Assembly: GCF_001687365.1 (NCBI RefSeq) | Contig: NZ_CM004502.1 | Location: 62,001 to 126,000, forward strand | Source: Pararhizobium polonicum | GTDB lineage: Bacteria > Pseudomonadota > Alphaproteobacteria > Rhizobiales > Rhizobiaceae | DNA: 64,000 nt | Reading direction: 5' to 3' | In this document: positions 28,326-37,290 of the stretch, one piece after another | Numbering within the stretch: position 1 is the stretch's first letter | Layout: the number at the start of each line of letters is the position of its first letter | The notes under the pieces: generated by a model | Told to the model about the DNA's origin: nothing | The model's input: the letters and a program-made list of their open reading frames with translations, nothing else | Databases searched by the model: none | Position numbers and translations under genes: made by a program

Positions 28326-28346
28326 CTCTTAGCTCGACTTTGAGCA
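28326..28346 (+). repeat. Left terminal inverted repeat of the insertion sequence
   Basis: 21 bp, 20 identical to the right end after reverse complement; the mismatch is at the fifth base. Transposase start lies 103 bp inside. Confidence 0.85.
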
Positions 28347-28449
28347 AAAACGGTGACCTTTTTTCGGTTCTGCTGATCGACCGGGGGTGAATCCATTCGC
28401 CGCAGGCTCGGGTCTTGCGCCATTCGTTTGATCGGATTCGAACGAATGG

Positions 28450-29832
28450 ATGAGCGAACAACATGATCCTAACCGTGAGCGGGGAGACGGGGTCCCGCAA
28501 ATTCTTCTCCAATGGCTGTCGCCATTTCGTTTCTTATTTACCGCGCCGAGTTGGCAGCATCTTCTGGTCCTGGTGATGGGTGCGATCCTTTCGCCGGGCA
28601 AACGAACTGTGACAGCATGCTTGCGGATCACCGGTCGAGCAGAGGTGACCAATTTTGCCGCCTATCATCAATTCCTCAACCGCGCCCGCTGGAACCCCCG
28701 GCTATTGTCGGCCCGTCTGCTCTCCATCATCGTTGAAAGGTTCGTGCCCGAGGGGCCCGTCGTGATCGGGATGGATGATACAATTGAACGACGTTGGGGC
28801 CAACGAATTGCCGCCCGGGGAATTTATCGTGACCCGGTGCGCTCAAGCCATGGGCACTTCGTCAAGGCCAGCGGCTTGCGCTGGTTGAGCTTCATGGTTC
28901 TTTCCCCTGTCCCATGGGCCAAATGCATCAAAGCCCTGCCGGTGTTGACGATCCTGTGCCCCTCTGAGCGCCATGATCAGAAGAAGGGCCGCAGACACAA
29001 ACTGCTGACGGATTGGGCAAGGCAAGGCGTCTTGCAGCTTTGCCGCTGGCTGCCGGACCGCGAAATCGTCTTTGTCGGCGATAGCAGCTTTACCGTTCAT
29101 ACGCTGGCCGCAGCGCTTCCCGACACGGCCACTCTCATCACGCGGCTGCGCCTGGATGCCAGTCTCTTTGCTCCACCGGATCAACGCCACGAACATACGC
29201 TCGGGCGACCGGCGCAAAAAGGCAGGCCATTGCCGAAACTGAAAACGCTCCTCAAAGACGCAAAGACCGAGTGGCAACGCATCGTCGCATCCTCCTGGTA
29301 CGGCAAGCAAACCGACAAAACCCTTGATGTCACCTCAGGAACCGGCCTTTGGTATCGCCGTGGAACGCCGCCGCGACCCATTCGCTGGGTTCTCGTCAAA
29401 GACCCGTCAGGCCGTCGGGAACCCCAAGCGTTCATGAGCACCAACGTCAATCTTGGACCCGCTCAGATCATCGCCTACTTCGTTCGGCGCTGGCAAATCG
29501 AAGTCACCTTTGCCGAAACGCGTGCGCATCTTGGCGTGGAAACCCAACGGCAGTGGAACGACAAAGCCATCATGCGCACGACACCGTCGCTGCTGGCGCT
29601 CTACAGTCTTGTGACACTCTGGGCCTGCGATCTGCTTGGCCGAGGCGCTCTTCCCTATGCTGCAGCATGGTACAAGAAAACTGAGTTCACCTTCTCCGAT
29701 GCCATCGGCGCCGTTCGCATGGTCCTATGGGACCAGGACATTTATCGACAGTGCCCGCCAGACCCGGACATTCCTGAAATCCAGCCAAGCCGCATCAAGC
29801 GCATGACACAGGCGCTTTGCTTCGCCGCATAA
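28450..29832 (+). CDS. DDE transposase
   Basis: 460 residues, uninterrupted. Likely catalytic residues are the Asp of GMDDTIERRWG (about 100), the Asp of FVGDSSF (about 210) and the Glu of QIEVTFAETRAHLG (about 355), the spacing of a DDE_5/IS701-like transposase. A C-terminal hydrophobic segment YSLVTLWACDLLG follows. The ATG lies within the IS; the TAA ends one base before the right inverted repeat. The family name is from pattern only. Confidence 0.9.
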   Translation: MSEQHDPNRERGDGVPQILLQWLSPFRFLFTAPSWQHLLVLVMGAILSPGKRTVTACLRITGRAEVTNFAAYHQFLNRARWNPRLLSARLLSIIVERFVPEGPVVIGMDDTIERRWGQRIAARGIYRDPVRSSHGHFVKASGLRWLSFMVLSPVPWAKCIKALPVLTILCPSERHDQKKGRRHKLLTDWARQGVLQLCRWLPDREIVFVGDSSFTVHTLAAALPDTATLITRLRLDASLFAPPDQRHEHTLGRPAQKGRPLPKLKTLLKDAKTEWQRIVASSWYGKQTDKTLDVTSGTGLWYRRGTPPRPIRWVLVKDPSGRREPQAFMSTNVNLGPAQIIAYFVRRWQIEVTFAETRAHLGVETQRQWNDKAIMRTTPSLLALYSLVTLWACDLLGRGALPYAAAWYKKTEFTFSDAIGAVRMVLWDQDIYRQCPPDPDIPEIQPSRIKRMTQALCFAA

Positions 29833-29853
29833 TGCTCAAAGTCGAGCTTAGAG
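29833..29853 (-). repeat. Right terminal inverted repeat of the insertion sequence
   Basis: Mirror of the left end, beginning directly after the transposase stop. Confidence 0.85.
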
Positions 29854-30200
29854 TCGGACTCGAAAAGCTCTCAGTAATCGCAATACCTTGGGAGTTGCAG
29901 AGTTTCGCCGACAAGGTGGAAGCCGGGGTGCCGGTCCCCGAAGGCTTGGACCGTGTCATCCTTCATGGCAGTTCGATCGGCGGTGCGTGGCCAAGGCCCT
30001 TATCAATGACCACCAGGCGGGAAAACCGAGGAAGCTGATCGCGAAATTCTCGGCCACGAATGACACCTTCGCGATGGTCAAGGCGGAATTTGCAACCGTG
30101 CGCCTGGCAGCATGTGCTGGTATGACCGTGGCGCCGGTAGAAATAGATCGGGTCTTGGATCGCGATGTCCTTCTCGTCGAACGTCATGGCAGCCGGCCCG
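29854..30200 (+). pseudogene. hipA-like toxin kinase fragment, 5' cut by the IS and frameshifted
   Basis: Two frames read together give a HipA-type N-terminal/core region: EAGVPVPEGLDRVILHGSS in one frame, then after a frame change near 29985 ALINDHQAGKPRKLIAKFS and AEFATVRLAA...VAPVE...LDRDVLLVERHGS in another. HipA-family kinases are toxins of chromosomal and plasmid toxin-antitoxin pairs. The 5' end is lost at the IS boundary and the 3' kinase part is absent; no hipB is nearby. Non-functional remnant. Confidence 0.65.
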
Positions 30201-30204
30201 GTAT

Positions 30205-30535
30205 CATGATCATGAGGATACGCTGGCCGAACGCACTCTTCGCGAACTCAAGTGGCCAATTCAGAAAAAGGGCGGCAGATGGATAGACGCCGACTCAGGT
30301 CGTACTTGAGCAGGGTGCATTCAGCGACCTTGGCCAGGAAAATCTCATTGCTGCGGCATCCGGCCGGATTCATGCAGCGATGGATTTCGGCCAGTTCCAT
30401 TTCGACGATATGGAGGAAGGACACCTCAATATGCTGGCTGGGTTAATCACAATTATCATTTTTCAACGTGACTGCGACGGCTCGGCGCTGCGCGTGGTCG
30501 ACGACACCGTTGCCATCAGTGTCGGTGAGCTCTGA
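30205..30535 (+). pseudogene. Frameshifted remnant of a small hypothetical gene
   Basis: Protein-like sequence HEDTLAERTLRELKWPIQ...DADSG in one frame continues, after a one-base shift near 30301, as VLEQGAFSDLGQEN...HFDDMEEGHLNMLAG and ends at TGA 30533-30535. Acidic and helical, about 110 residues in total. I do not recognise the family. It is fused to the hipA-like remnant without a start codon of its own, which indicates a deletion junction near 30200. The 180 bp after it (30536-30714) hold nothing I can support. Confidence 0.5.
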
Positions 30536-30714
30536 ACATTTCTGAAGCAACCTGCGTTCGATGACGCTGCGAGTAGAGCGACGACGTCAACAACCTGCTT
30601 GCATCTAGCGTCCTTTCAATCTAACCGCACGCTTGGAGCACTCACACATTCGCTCGCCATATCTGACGTAGCGGCTTGCCATCAGCGCTTCGCCTCAGCG
30701 AGTGGTCATGGCAC

Positions 30715-31756
30715 TTACCCTTCGAACGTGATCTGCAGCTTGACGTCAGTCGGGCGCCCCTCCACGGCCCTTGATTGCATCTTCAAATTTGAAAGTTTCG
30801 GAAATCAGGGGCTTCAGATCGACACGGCCGGAGCCGAGAAGGGCGATGGAGCGATCATATTGATGGGCATAGCGGAATACGGTCTCGATACGCAGTTCTT
30901 TGTTCGTGGCGGTCGAGACGTCGAACCCGACTGGGTTGACGGGGAGACCGACGGCGACAATGACGCCACCCGGGCGTGCCAGTTCCATGAGCGTTTCCCA
31001 CGCCTTGGGCGAACCGGAGCATTCGAAGATTACGTCCGCACCCCAGCCGTCCGTCAGCCGAGACACTTCTTTAGTAAGATCCTGCTCGCGAATATTCACC
31101 GGAACCACCCCCTGATACTGCGCGGCAATATCGAGTTTTGGCTGGGCGAGGTCCGCGACGATCGCGCGCGCGCAACCGCCAGCAAGCGCAGCGATCGCCA
31201 CCATGGTGCCGATCGGCCCGGCGCCGAGCACGACGGCCGTGTCTCCCGGCGCAATCTTTGCCTTGGCGGCCGCCTGCATCCCGACAGCAAAGGGTTCGAC
31301 CATCGCGCCTTCGGCAAAGCTGACATTGTCGGGCAGTTTGAAGGTATAGTTGGCCGGATGCACGACCTCGGGCGTCAGCACCCCATGGATCGGCGGAGTC
31401 GCCCAGAAGGTGACGGCTGGATCGATGTTGTAAAGGCCAAGCCGGCTTGCCCTGGAATTGGGATCCGGAATGCCGGGCTCCATGCAGACGCGGTCGCCGA
31501 CTTTGAGATGCGTTACGCCTTCTCCCACCTCGATGACCGTGCCAGCCGCTTCGTGACCGAGCACCATTGGCTCATTGACCACGAAGGGTCCGATCTTGCC
31601 GTGGGTGTAGTAGTGGACATCGGATCCGCAGACGCCAACAGTGTGGATCGTGATCTTCACCTGACCCGGGCCGGTGTCTGTCGGCAGGTCGATGTCACGG
31701 AGGGTCAATTCATGCTGGCGTTCGAGAACCAGTGCGCGTTGCAGTGCCATATTCAT
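30715..31756 (-). pseudogene. Xylitol/sorbitol dehydrogenase (zinc MDR family), C-terminal frameshift
   Basis: The readable protein (336 residues, stop at 30746) is a medium-chain polyol dehydrogenase: zinc-site [10 protein letters not shown] near 42-51, GHEAAG near 67-72, Rossmann [10 protein letters not shown] near 172-181. It matches NAD-dependent xylitol/L-iditol dehydrogenases. After [12 protein letters not shown] the frame changes; the lost end [17 protein letters not shown] is present in another frame and stops at 30715. About 11 bases (the codons for AFDR) appear deleted. The catalytic core is intact, so residual activity is possible, but the last ~20 residues are replaced. Weak ribosome site; ATG at 31756 or 31750. 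It is the last gene of the CUT2 operon. Confidence 0.82.
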
Positions 31757-31800
31757 TAGTCCATTGTTGCAAGTCGCCTTGGGCGACTGGATGTTCAGCC

Positions 31801-32535
31801 CTAGTTGATTGCAAAGCCGGAATCGACCGGCATGGAGATACCGTTCACCATCGCGGCCCTTTCGGACAGGAGGAAGAGCACCACTTCGGCCACTTCATCT
31901 GTCTCTATGAACCGTCCGAGCGGCATGCGCGCCATCATAGGTGCGGCCTTTTCAGGATCGCTCCATGCCTTTCGCGCCATGTCGGTCAGTGTGATGGTCG
32001 GGTTGACGCAATTTACGCGGATGCCCTTGCGGCCAAGTTCATTGGCCATCACCCGGCTCATGGCATCGAGCGCGCCCTTCGAGGCGCAGTAGGCGGCATG
32101 GTCGGCAAAGCCGGTCGTGGCCGATGCGCTCGAAACGTTGACGATCGAGCCTGCGGCATTCATGCCGATGCGGGAGCGGGCGTATTCCTGCGAGACGATC
32201 ATGGGAGCGCGCGTATTAACAGCCATCAGGTGATCGAAATCTTCGGCGCTGACATCAACGAAGGAATCGAGCGTCGTCGTTCCGGCACAGTTGACGAGGT
32301 AATCGACCGGCATGGCGGCGATCGCTGCCTCTCTCGTGGCTGCGGCGTCCGACAGATCGACGGCGATGGAGCGGCTGCCAATCTCGGCCTCCAGCGATTT
32401 CAGATCGGCTTCGGAGCGGCTGAGGGCCACCACTTTCGCGCCGCGGCTGGCGAGCATGATCGCAACCGCCCGGCCAATACCCTTGCCAGCCCCCGTCACC
32501 AGCACCGATTTTCCGGAAAAATCCTGCGAAGTCAT
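31801..32535 (-). CDS. Short-chain dehydrogenase, L-xylulose reductase (DCXR)-like
   Basis: 244 residues, the same length as animal and fungal-type L-xylulose reductase, with the catalytic residues at the same numbers: N107, S136, Y149 and K153, and the cofactor loop TGAGKGIG at 14-21. NCAG replaces the usual NNAG. DCXR converts L-xylulose and xylitol with NADP(H). The polyol dehydrogenase encoded next would take xylitol to D-xylulose, so the pair suggests a pentitol/L-pentulose route fed by the upstream importer. Starts 4 bp after the permease stop. Frame and start are clear; the substrate is inferred. Confidence 0.9.
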   Translation of the reverse strand: MTSQDFSGKSVLVTGAGKGIGRAVAIMLASRGAKVVALSRSEADLKSLEAEIGSRSIAVDLSDAAATREAAIAAMPVDYLVNCAGTTTLDSFVDVSAEDFDHLMAVNTRAPMIVSQEYARSRIGMNAAGSIVNVSSASATTGFADHAAYCASKGALDAMSRVMANELGRKGIRVNCVNPTITLTDMARKAWSDPEKAAPMMARMPLGRFIETDEVAEVVLFLLSERAAMVNGISMPVDSGFAIN

Positions 32536-32539
32536 GATT

Positions 32540-33514
32540 TCAGTCCACTTTTCTATTGCTGTCGAGCTTGGCCTGAAGGATGACGACCACCAGCAGGAAG
32601 CCGCCGCGAATGACCGACTGCCAGTAGGCTGACAGGGAAATCCATCCGAGACCGTTTTCGAAATTGAGAATGTTGAAGGCTAGCGCCAGCAGCAACGCGC
32701 CAGCGAGCGTCGCACCGACCGAACCAGCACCACCTGTCAGCAGGGTGCCTCCAACGACTACGGATGCGATGGCGAACAGCTCCCAGCCGACACCTTCGGT
32801 CGGCTGTCCGGCCCCGAATTGCGAGGCGAGAATGACGCCGGCAAGCCCCGCAAGCGCGCCGGAGGCCAGATAGACGATGGTCAGGGTTCGGTCGACCTTC
32901 AGGCCTAAAAGCCCCGCTGTCGCTTCACCGTCGCCGATCGCCAGGATGTGACGGCCCGAGGGAAGCCTCTCCAGCACCAGCCAGCCAGCGATATAGGCAC
33001 CGTTCGCGATCCAGGCAGGAATCGGCAACCCAAGGAAATCGTCCTGACCGATAACCGTGAAGCCGGTATCGTAAGAGACCGAAACAGACTGGTTGTCTGC
33101 GAGCAAAAGCGCCGTGCCGTAAGAGGCCAGCATCATGGCGAGCGTGGCGATAAAGGGCTGAATGCGCATCTTCGTCACGACGAGGCCGTTGATCAGGCCG
33201 GCAACGACGCCAGCGCCGATGCCGCCCGCAAGCCCGGCCCACCAAGAGTGGGTGGACAGCATCGCCGCCACAACGCTGGAGCACGCAGCAACGCCGCCGA
33301 CCGAGAGATCGATGCCGCCTGTGATGATCACGAAAGCCATCCCGAGTGCGATCAGCGTGAACATCGAATTGTAGCGCAGGAAGCTCAATATGTTGAACGG
33401 CGACAGGAAGTTGTCGTAGCGCAGCGCACCGAAGAGGATCAGAGCAGCAAGAGCGAGAAGAACACCCATGCGGGCGAGATCGCCGGAGGATTTGGGTTTT
33501 ATCAAAGTCAGCAT
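32540..33514 (-). CDS. Sugar ABC importer permease (CUT2, RbsC/YjfF type), second
   Basis: 324 residues with about ten hydrophobic segments. The CUT2 signature GGIDLSVGGVAA lies near 65-76, followed by AIGDGEATAGLLGL and VVVGGTLLTGGAGSVGATLAGALL near 250-275. It forms a pair with the permease encoded 9 bp upstream. The start at 33514 is near the family's first helix. Confidence 0.92.
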   Translation of the reverse strand: MLTLIKPKSSGDLARMGVLLALAALILFGALRYDNFLSPFNILSFLRYNSMFTLIALGMAFVIITGGIDLSVGGVAACSSVVAAMLSTHSWWAGLAGGIGAGVVAGLINGLVVTKMRIQPFIATLAMMLASYGTALLLADNQSVSVSYDTGFTVIGQDDFLGLPIPAWIANGAYIAGWLVLERLPSGRHILAIGDGEATAGLLGLKVDRTLTIVYLASGALAGLAGVILASQFGAGQPTEGVGWELFAIASVVVGGTLLTGGAGSVGATLAGALLLALAFNILNFENGLGWISLSAYWQSVIRGGFLLVVVILQAKLDSNRKVD

Positions 33515-33523
33515 GTCGGCTCC

Positions 33524-34519
33524 TCAGACCTTGTCGGCGCGTTGCTGGATAAAGACGGCGAGGATGATCAGGCCGGCCTTGACGATGAGGGCCGCGGCAT
33601 CCGGGACACCATTGGCCAGCAGCGTGTAACGCACCAGCTGGATGACGAGCGCACCGATCAGCGTGCCGACGATGTTGGCGCGCCCGCCGCTGAGTAGCGA
33701 TCCACCGACTGCGACGGCCGCGATAGCGTCTAGTTCCATGCCAAGCCCGACAACATTGGCATCACTGGCCGAGTTCCGGGCGATGACGACTAGGCCGGCT
33801 AGGCCGGCCAGTGCACCGCTGATCATGTAAACGAAAATCTTGATGCGCTTGACCGGGATACCAGTCAGGCGCGCGGCTCTTTCGTTGCCGCCAACAGCCA
33901 GAATCTGGGTGCCGAGCACTGTGTAGCGGATCAAAGCGTAGGCAAGGGCCGCAATGATGAGCATCAGCACGACTTGTGCCGGGATGCCGAAGAGATTTCC
34001 CATCGCGATGAACTGGAAGGACGGGGTCTTGAACACCTGCAGATTGCCGTTGGTCATCACCTGTGCGATGCCGCGGCCAGCGATGAACAGGACGAGCGTC
34101 GCCACGATCGGCTGGATGGAAAACCGCGTCACGAGCAGGCCGTTGAAAGCGCCGAGCAAGGCCGCTACGGCAACAGGAATGACGAAAGCGAGGGCCACAG
34201 CAAGTGCTGTATTTTCGATGGGAAACAGCTTTCCCATGAAGGTCATTGGCGCGAGTGCGCCTGAAATCGCCATGAGAGAACCGACCGAGAGGTCTATGCC
34301 CCCAGTCGAAATCACGAGAGTCATTCCGGTCGCAACGATGACGATGGTGGCTACCTGCGTCAGGTTGACGTTGAAGGTCTGCCAGGACAGGAAATGTGGT
34401 GTCACGGCAATGTTGAAGAGGATGAGAGCGACGAAGGCCACAAACGTGCCGTAGCGGCTGATCAGCACCAGCGGCGATATACGGCTGCCCTGTTTAAGAG
34501 TTGTGTCGAGTAAGGTCAT
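33524..34519 (-). CDS. Sugar ABC importer permease (CUT2, RbsC/YtfT type), first
   Basis: 331 residues. Signature STGGIDLSVGSLMAISG near 70-85, GGNERAARLTGIPV near 205-220 and AVGGSLLSGGRANIVGTLIGAL near 265-285. It begins 1 bp after the ATPase stop (34521), so translation is coupled. Together with the ATPase and binding protein it completes a YtfQRT-YjfF-like importer with two different permeases. Confidence 0.92.
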   Translation of the reverse strand: MTLLDTTLKQGSRISPLVLISRYGTFVAFVALILFNIAVTPHFLSWQTFNVNLTQVATIVIVATGMTLVISTGGIDLSVGSLMAISGALAPMTFMGKLFPIENTALAVALAFVIPVAVAALLGAFNGLLVTRFSIQPIVATLVLFIAGRGIAQVMTNGNLQVFKTPSFQFIAMGNLFGIPAQVVLMLIIAALAYALIRYTVLGTQILAVGGNERAARLTGIPVKRIKIFVYMISGALAGLAGLVVIARNSASDANVVGLGMELDAIAAVAVGGSLLSGGRANIVGTLIGALVIQLVRYTLLANGVPDAAALIVKAGLIILAVFIQQRADKV

Positions 34520-34520
34520 G

Positions 34521-36020
34521 TCAATTCACCTGATGGGCCATGGCAGCGAGCAGGTTCGCCTCCGACAGATCCTGCCGCGGCAGATCCGCCACCGAGACAC
34601 CGTCGCTGAGCACGGTGACACGGTCGGCAGCCGCCAGCAGTTCTTCGAGTTCCGAAGAGATCATCAAAACGCTGAGGCCATCGTCGGCGAGGTTGCGCAG
34701 CAGTTTGAGAATTTCTGTCTTCGCGCCGATATCGATGCCGCGTGTTGGCTCATCGATAATCAGCACGCGCGGATCTGTGCAGAGCCAGCGGGCAAGCAAG
34801 ACTTTCTGCTGGTTGCCGCCGGACAGTTCCTTGATCGCCTGGTCCGGCGAGGCGCATTTGATGCCAAGCGTCTTGATGAAGCGGACGACGATCTCGTCCT
34901 GGCGCCTCCGGTCGACAATTCCGTTCTTCCTGAGCTTCGGCAACAGCGCGAGCGTCATGTTGTCGCGAATGCTCATATCCGGCACGATGCCATCGACCTT
35001 GCGGTCTTCCGAGACAAGGCCGATGCCGTCGGCAATCGCAGCTGATGGCTCGAGATAGTGTCTCGCCTGCCCGCCGAAGCTGATATTTCCACGCTCCAGC
35101 TTGTCGACACCGAACAGGATGCGAGCCGTTTCGCTGCGGCCGGAACCCAGCAAGCCCGCCAGCCCGGTGATTTCGCCTTCGCGCAACGACAGGCTCACAT
35201 CGCGGACGCGAACGCCGGCGCCGACATTGTCCAGTTGCAGCCGAACCGGCCTTTCGCCAGTCGCCTGCAAATCCCGGCCGAGCGCCTCGAAGGCGGCAAG
35301 TTCGCGCCCGAGCATGTTCCGCACCAGATCCATCTTCGACAGGCCGGCGAGCGGCCCCGCAGCGACTGTTCTGCCGTCGCGCATGACCGTTACGCGCTCA
35401 CACAGCGCATAAAGCTCGTCAAGCCGGTGTCCTATGAACAGCACCGCCAGACCATTTTTCTGAAGCGTGCGAATGGTGTCGAACAACACCGCCACTTCGC
35501 GCTCATCGAGTGAGGAGGTCGGCTCGTCCATGATCAGCAGCTTGGCGTCCTGCGTTACGGCGCGAGCGATCGCCACCATCTGGCGGGTGGCAGCGCTGAA
35601 GCGCGATACCGGCATATCGACATCGATATCGAGCTTGAACTGTCGAATCACCTTGCGGGCTCCATCCCGCATCACCTTGCGATCCAGGAAGCCCAGTTTG
35701 CGTGGTTCGCGGCACAGATAGATGTTTTCGGCGACCGAGCGCTGCGGTGCCAAATTGATTTCCTGGTAGATGGTCGCGATCCCGCCCTGTTGGCTTTCGG
35801 CTGGCGACGAAAATGACACGTCATTGCCGTCGAAGCGGATCGCGCCGCCGTCGCGCTGATAGGCGCCAGTGAGGATTTTGATGAGGGTCGACTTGCCGGC
35901 ACCGTTCTGACCGACCAGCGCCATGATCTCACCTTCGCGAATCTCCAGCGAGACGCCCTGAAGGGCGGCTATACCGCCGAAGGATTTGGTAATATCCTGC
36001 ATTGAGAGCAATAGGCTCAT
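34521..36020 (-). CDS. Sugar ABC importer double ATPase (CUT2, RbsA/YtfR type)
   Basis: 499 residues with two ABC halves. First half: Walker A GQNGAGKST near 38-46, Walker B LLIMDEPTSSLD near 160. Second half: degenerate Walker A GLLGSGRSE near 290, signature LSGGNQQK near 400 and LIIDEPTRGIDIG near 425, the usual CUT2 asymmetry. Energises sugar import by the two permeases downstream. Separated from the binding-protein gene by 109 bp containing a strong hairpin. Confidence 0.94.
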   Translation of the reverse strand: MSLLLSMQDITKSFGGIAALQGVSLEIREGEIMALVGQNGAGKSTLIKILTGAYQRDGGAIRFDGNDVSFSSPAESQQGGIATIYQEINLAPQRSVAENIYLCREPRKLGFLDRKVMRDGARKVIRQFKLDIDVDMPVSRFSAATRQMVAIARAVTQDAKLLIMDEPTSSLDEREVAVLFDTIRTLQKNGLAVLFIGHRLDELYALCERVTVMRDGRTVAAGPLAGLSKMDLVRNMLGRELAAFEALGRDLQATGERPVRLQLDNVGAGVRVRDVSLSLREGEITGLAGLLGSGRSETARILFGVDKLERGNISFGGQARHYLEPSAAIADGIGLVSEDRKVDGIVPDMSIRDNMTLALLPKLRKNGIVDRRRQDEIVVRFIKTLGIKCASPDQAIKELSGGNQQKVLLARWLCTDPRVLIIDEPTRGIDIGAKTEILKLLRNLADDGLSVLMISSELEELLAAADRVTVLSDGVSVADLPRQDLSEANLLAAMAHQVN

Positions 36021-36047
36021 CGATCCCTCCGTCCAAAGAGTGAAGAT

Positions 36048-36077
36048 CCGGCCGGAAGGGAGGAACCTTCCGGCCGG
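36048..36077 (-). other. Intercistronic hairpin after the binding-protein gene
   Basis: Perfect 12-bp arms CCGGCCGGAAGG (36048-36059) and CCTTCCGGCCGG (36066-36077) around 6 bases, between the binding-protein stop (36130) and the ATPase start (36020). Very stable; only a short weak T-rich stretch follows on the minus strand. Probably mRNA stabiliser or attenuator. Confidence 0.65.
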
Positions 36078-36129
36078 TGGCTAGAGCGAGGAGCAGGATC
36101 AAAGATCCTGACACCTCTCCTGGGAGGGC

Positions 36130-37104
36130 TTAATATGCTCCGGCCGATTCTTCCTTGGCATTGCTGCCGTCATAGAACTTGTCGACGTTCTTGACCCACG
36201 GCTCGATGTGCTCGCCCTTGGCATACCGCGCCATGGTCTCAAATGCCTTCGGTCCAAAGCGGGGATTGCATTCCACGACAGCTGCGATGGTGCCATCAAC
36301 GACAGCCTGCACCGCTTCCTTACCGCCATCGATCGACAGGACGAGAATGTCTTTGCCGGGAACCTTGCCGGCTGCCTCGATTGCGGAAATGGCGCCAATC
36401 GCCATTTCATCATTGTGCGCATAGATCACGTCCGCATCAGGATGGGCCTGCAGCAGGGATTCGGCAACCTGACGACCTTTGTCACGCGCGAAATCCCCGG
36501 TCTGCGATGCGACGATCTCGAACCCACCGGCCGCGTTGATCGTTTCGTCGAAGCCCTTCTTGCGATCGTTGGCCGGCGACGAACCGGTCGTGCCTTCCAG
36601 CTCAATGACCTTCGACTTGCCATTGGCATTCTTCGCCAGCCATTCGGCGACACGCTTACCTTCGTCGACAAAATCGGAGCCGATGAAGGTCACATAATCT
36701 TTTCCGGCCTTCGCCAGCTTCTGATCGACATTTCGATCCAGCAAGATCACCGGAATACCGGCTTTCTTGGCGGCCATGACGGCCGGAATCAGCGGCTTTT
36801 CTTCACGCGGCGCAAGGAAGATGACGTCGACACCCTGGGCGATCATCGAGTTGACGTCGGCCACCTGCTTGGCGGCGGAACCGGCGGCATCTGTATAGAC
36901 CAGCTGGTATCCGAGCTTGGCGGCTTCTGCCTTCATGCTCTCGGTCTGGGCAATGCGCCAGGGATTGTTGGACTCCGTTTGCGCAAAGCCAACTTTATAG
37001 GTTTCCTTCTTTGCGAGCGGTGGCGCGGCGAAGGCAAGCGTGCTGATGAGGGCAAGCGCAGTAGCGGATGCCGACGTGATCAAAATAGTGCGACGGGTAA
37101 TCAT
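36130..37104 (-). CDS. Sugar ABC importer binding protein (CUT2), YtfQ-like
   Basis: 324 residues with signal peptide (RRT start, hydrophobic ALALISTLAF core, cleavage after AFA). The pattern VGFAQTESNNPWR, MIAQGVDVIFLAPREE, LLDRNVD, GSSPANDRKKGF and YAHNDEMAIGAISAIE tracks YtfQ, the galactofuranose-binding protein, more than RbsB. ATG at 37104 has GGAGGA about 10 bases before it; six extra upstream codons are rejected. First gene of a six-gene operon ending in two polyol/pentulose enzymes, so a furanose or pentitol ligand is plausible. A LacI-type gene is divergent. Confidence 0.92.
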   Translation of the reverse strand: MITRRTILITSASATALALISTLAFAAPPLAKKETYKVGFAQTESNNPWRIAQTESMKAEAAKLGYQLVYTDAAGSAAKQVADVNSMIAQGVDVIFLAPREEKPLIPAVMAAKKAGIPVILLDRNVDQKLAKAGKDYVTFIGSDFVDEGKRVAEWLAKNANGKSKVIELEGTTGSSPANDRKKGFDETINAAGGFEIVASQTGDFARDKGRQVAESLLQAHPDADVIYAHNDEMAIGAISAIEAAGKVPGKDILVLSIDGGKEAVQAVVDGTIAAVVECNPRFGPKAFETMARYAKGEHIEPWVKNVDKFYDGSNAKEESAGAY

Positions 37105-37174
37105 GGGTGCGTCCTCCTCCAAGAAAGCAGCGCGGGCTCGCGCCTCGGCGTACTGCCGAGCCCCACTCTTGAAT

Positions 37175-37206
37175 AATTACTAATTGAAAGTCAACTATTA
37201 GTAATT
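37175..37206. promoter_or_regulatory. Candidate LacI operator in the divergent promoter region
   Basis: Perfect 10-bp arms AATTACTAAT (37175-37184) and ATTAGTAATT (37197-37206) separated by 12 bp, about 70 bp before the binding-protein start and 85 bp before the LacI-type gene. AT-rich in a GC-rich neighbourhood. A 12-bp gap between the arms is wide for LacI, so the true operator may be a subset. Confidence 0.55.
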
Positions 37207-37290
37207 TGAATTTCTAATAAATTTGTGTTTTGGTTCGCCCACACTGTCGACGGCAACGTCGGGCACTCATGACGCCGCCGTTTCACCCGG

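Larger units (their letters stand above)
28326..29853 (+). mobile_element. Apparently complete insertion sequence with DDE transposase (IS701-like)
   Basis: 1,528 bp bounded by terminal inverted repeats that match at 20 of 21 positions: CTCTTAGCTCGACTTTGAGCA at the left and the reverse complement of CTCTAAGCTCGACTTTGAGCA at the right. It carries one intact transposase gene whose stop codon touches the right repeat. No clear target duplication was found on comparing the flanks. The right flank is a truncated hipA-like remnant, so the insertion or a later deletion damaged local genes. Confidence 0.88.

Noticed and set aside
28311..29868. Target-site duplication around the DDE insertion sequence
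   Set aside because: Bases outside the two terminal repeats (CTGGG at left, TCGGA at right) do not give a convincing direct repeat.
30599..31759. 386-codon open frame antisense to the polyol dehydrogenase
   Set aside because: Shadow frame over an obvious zinc dehydrogenase; no ribosome site or domain.
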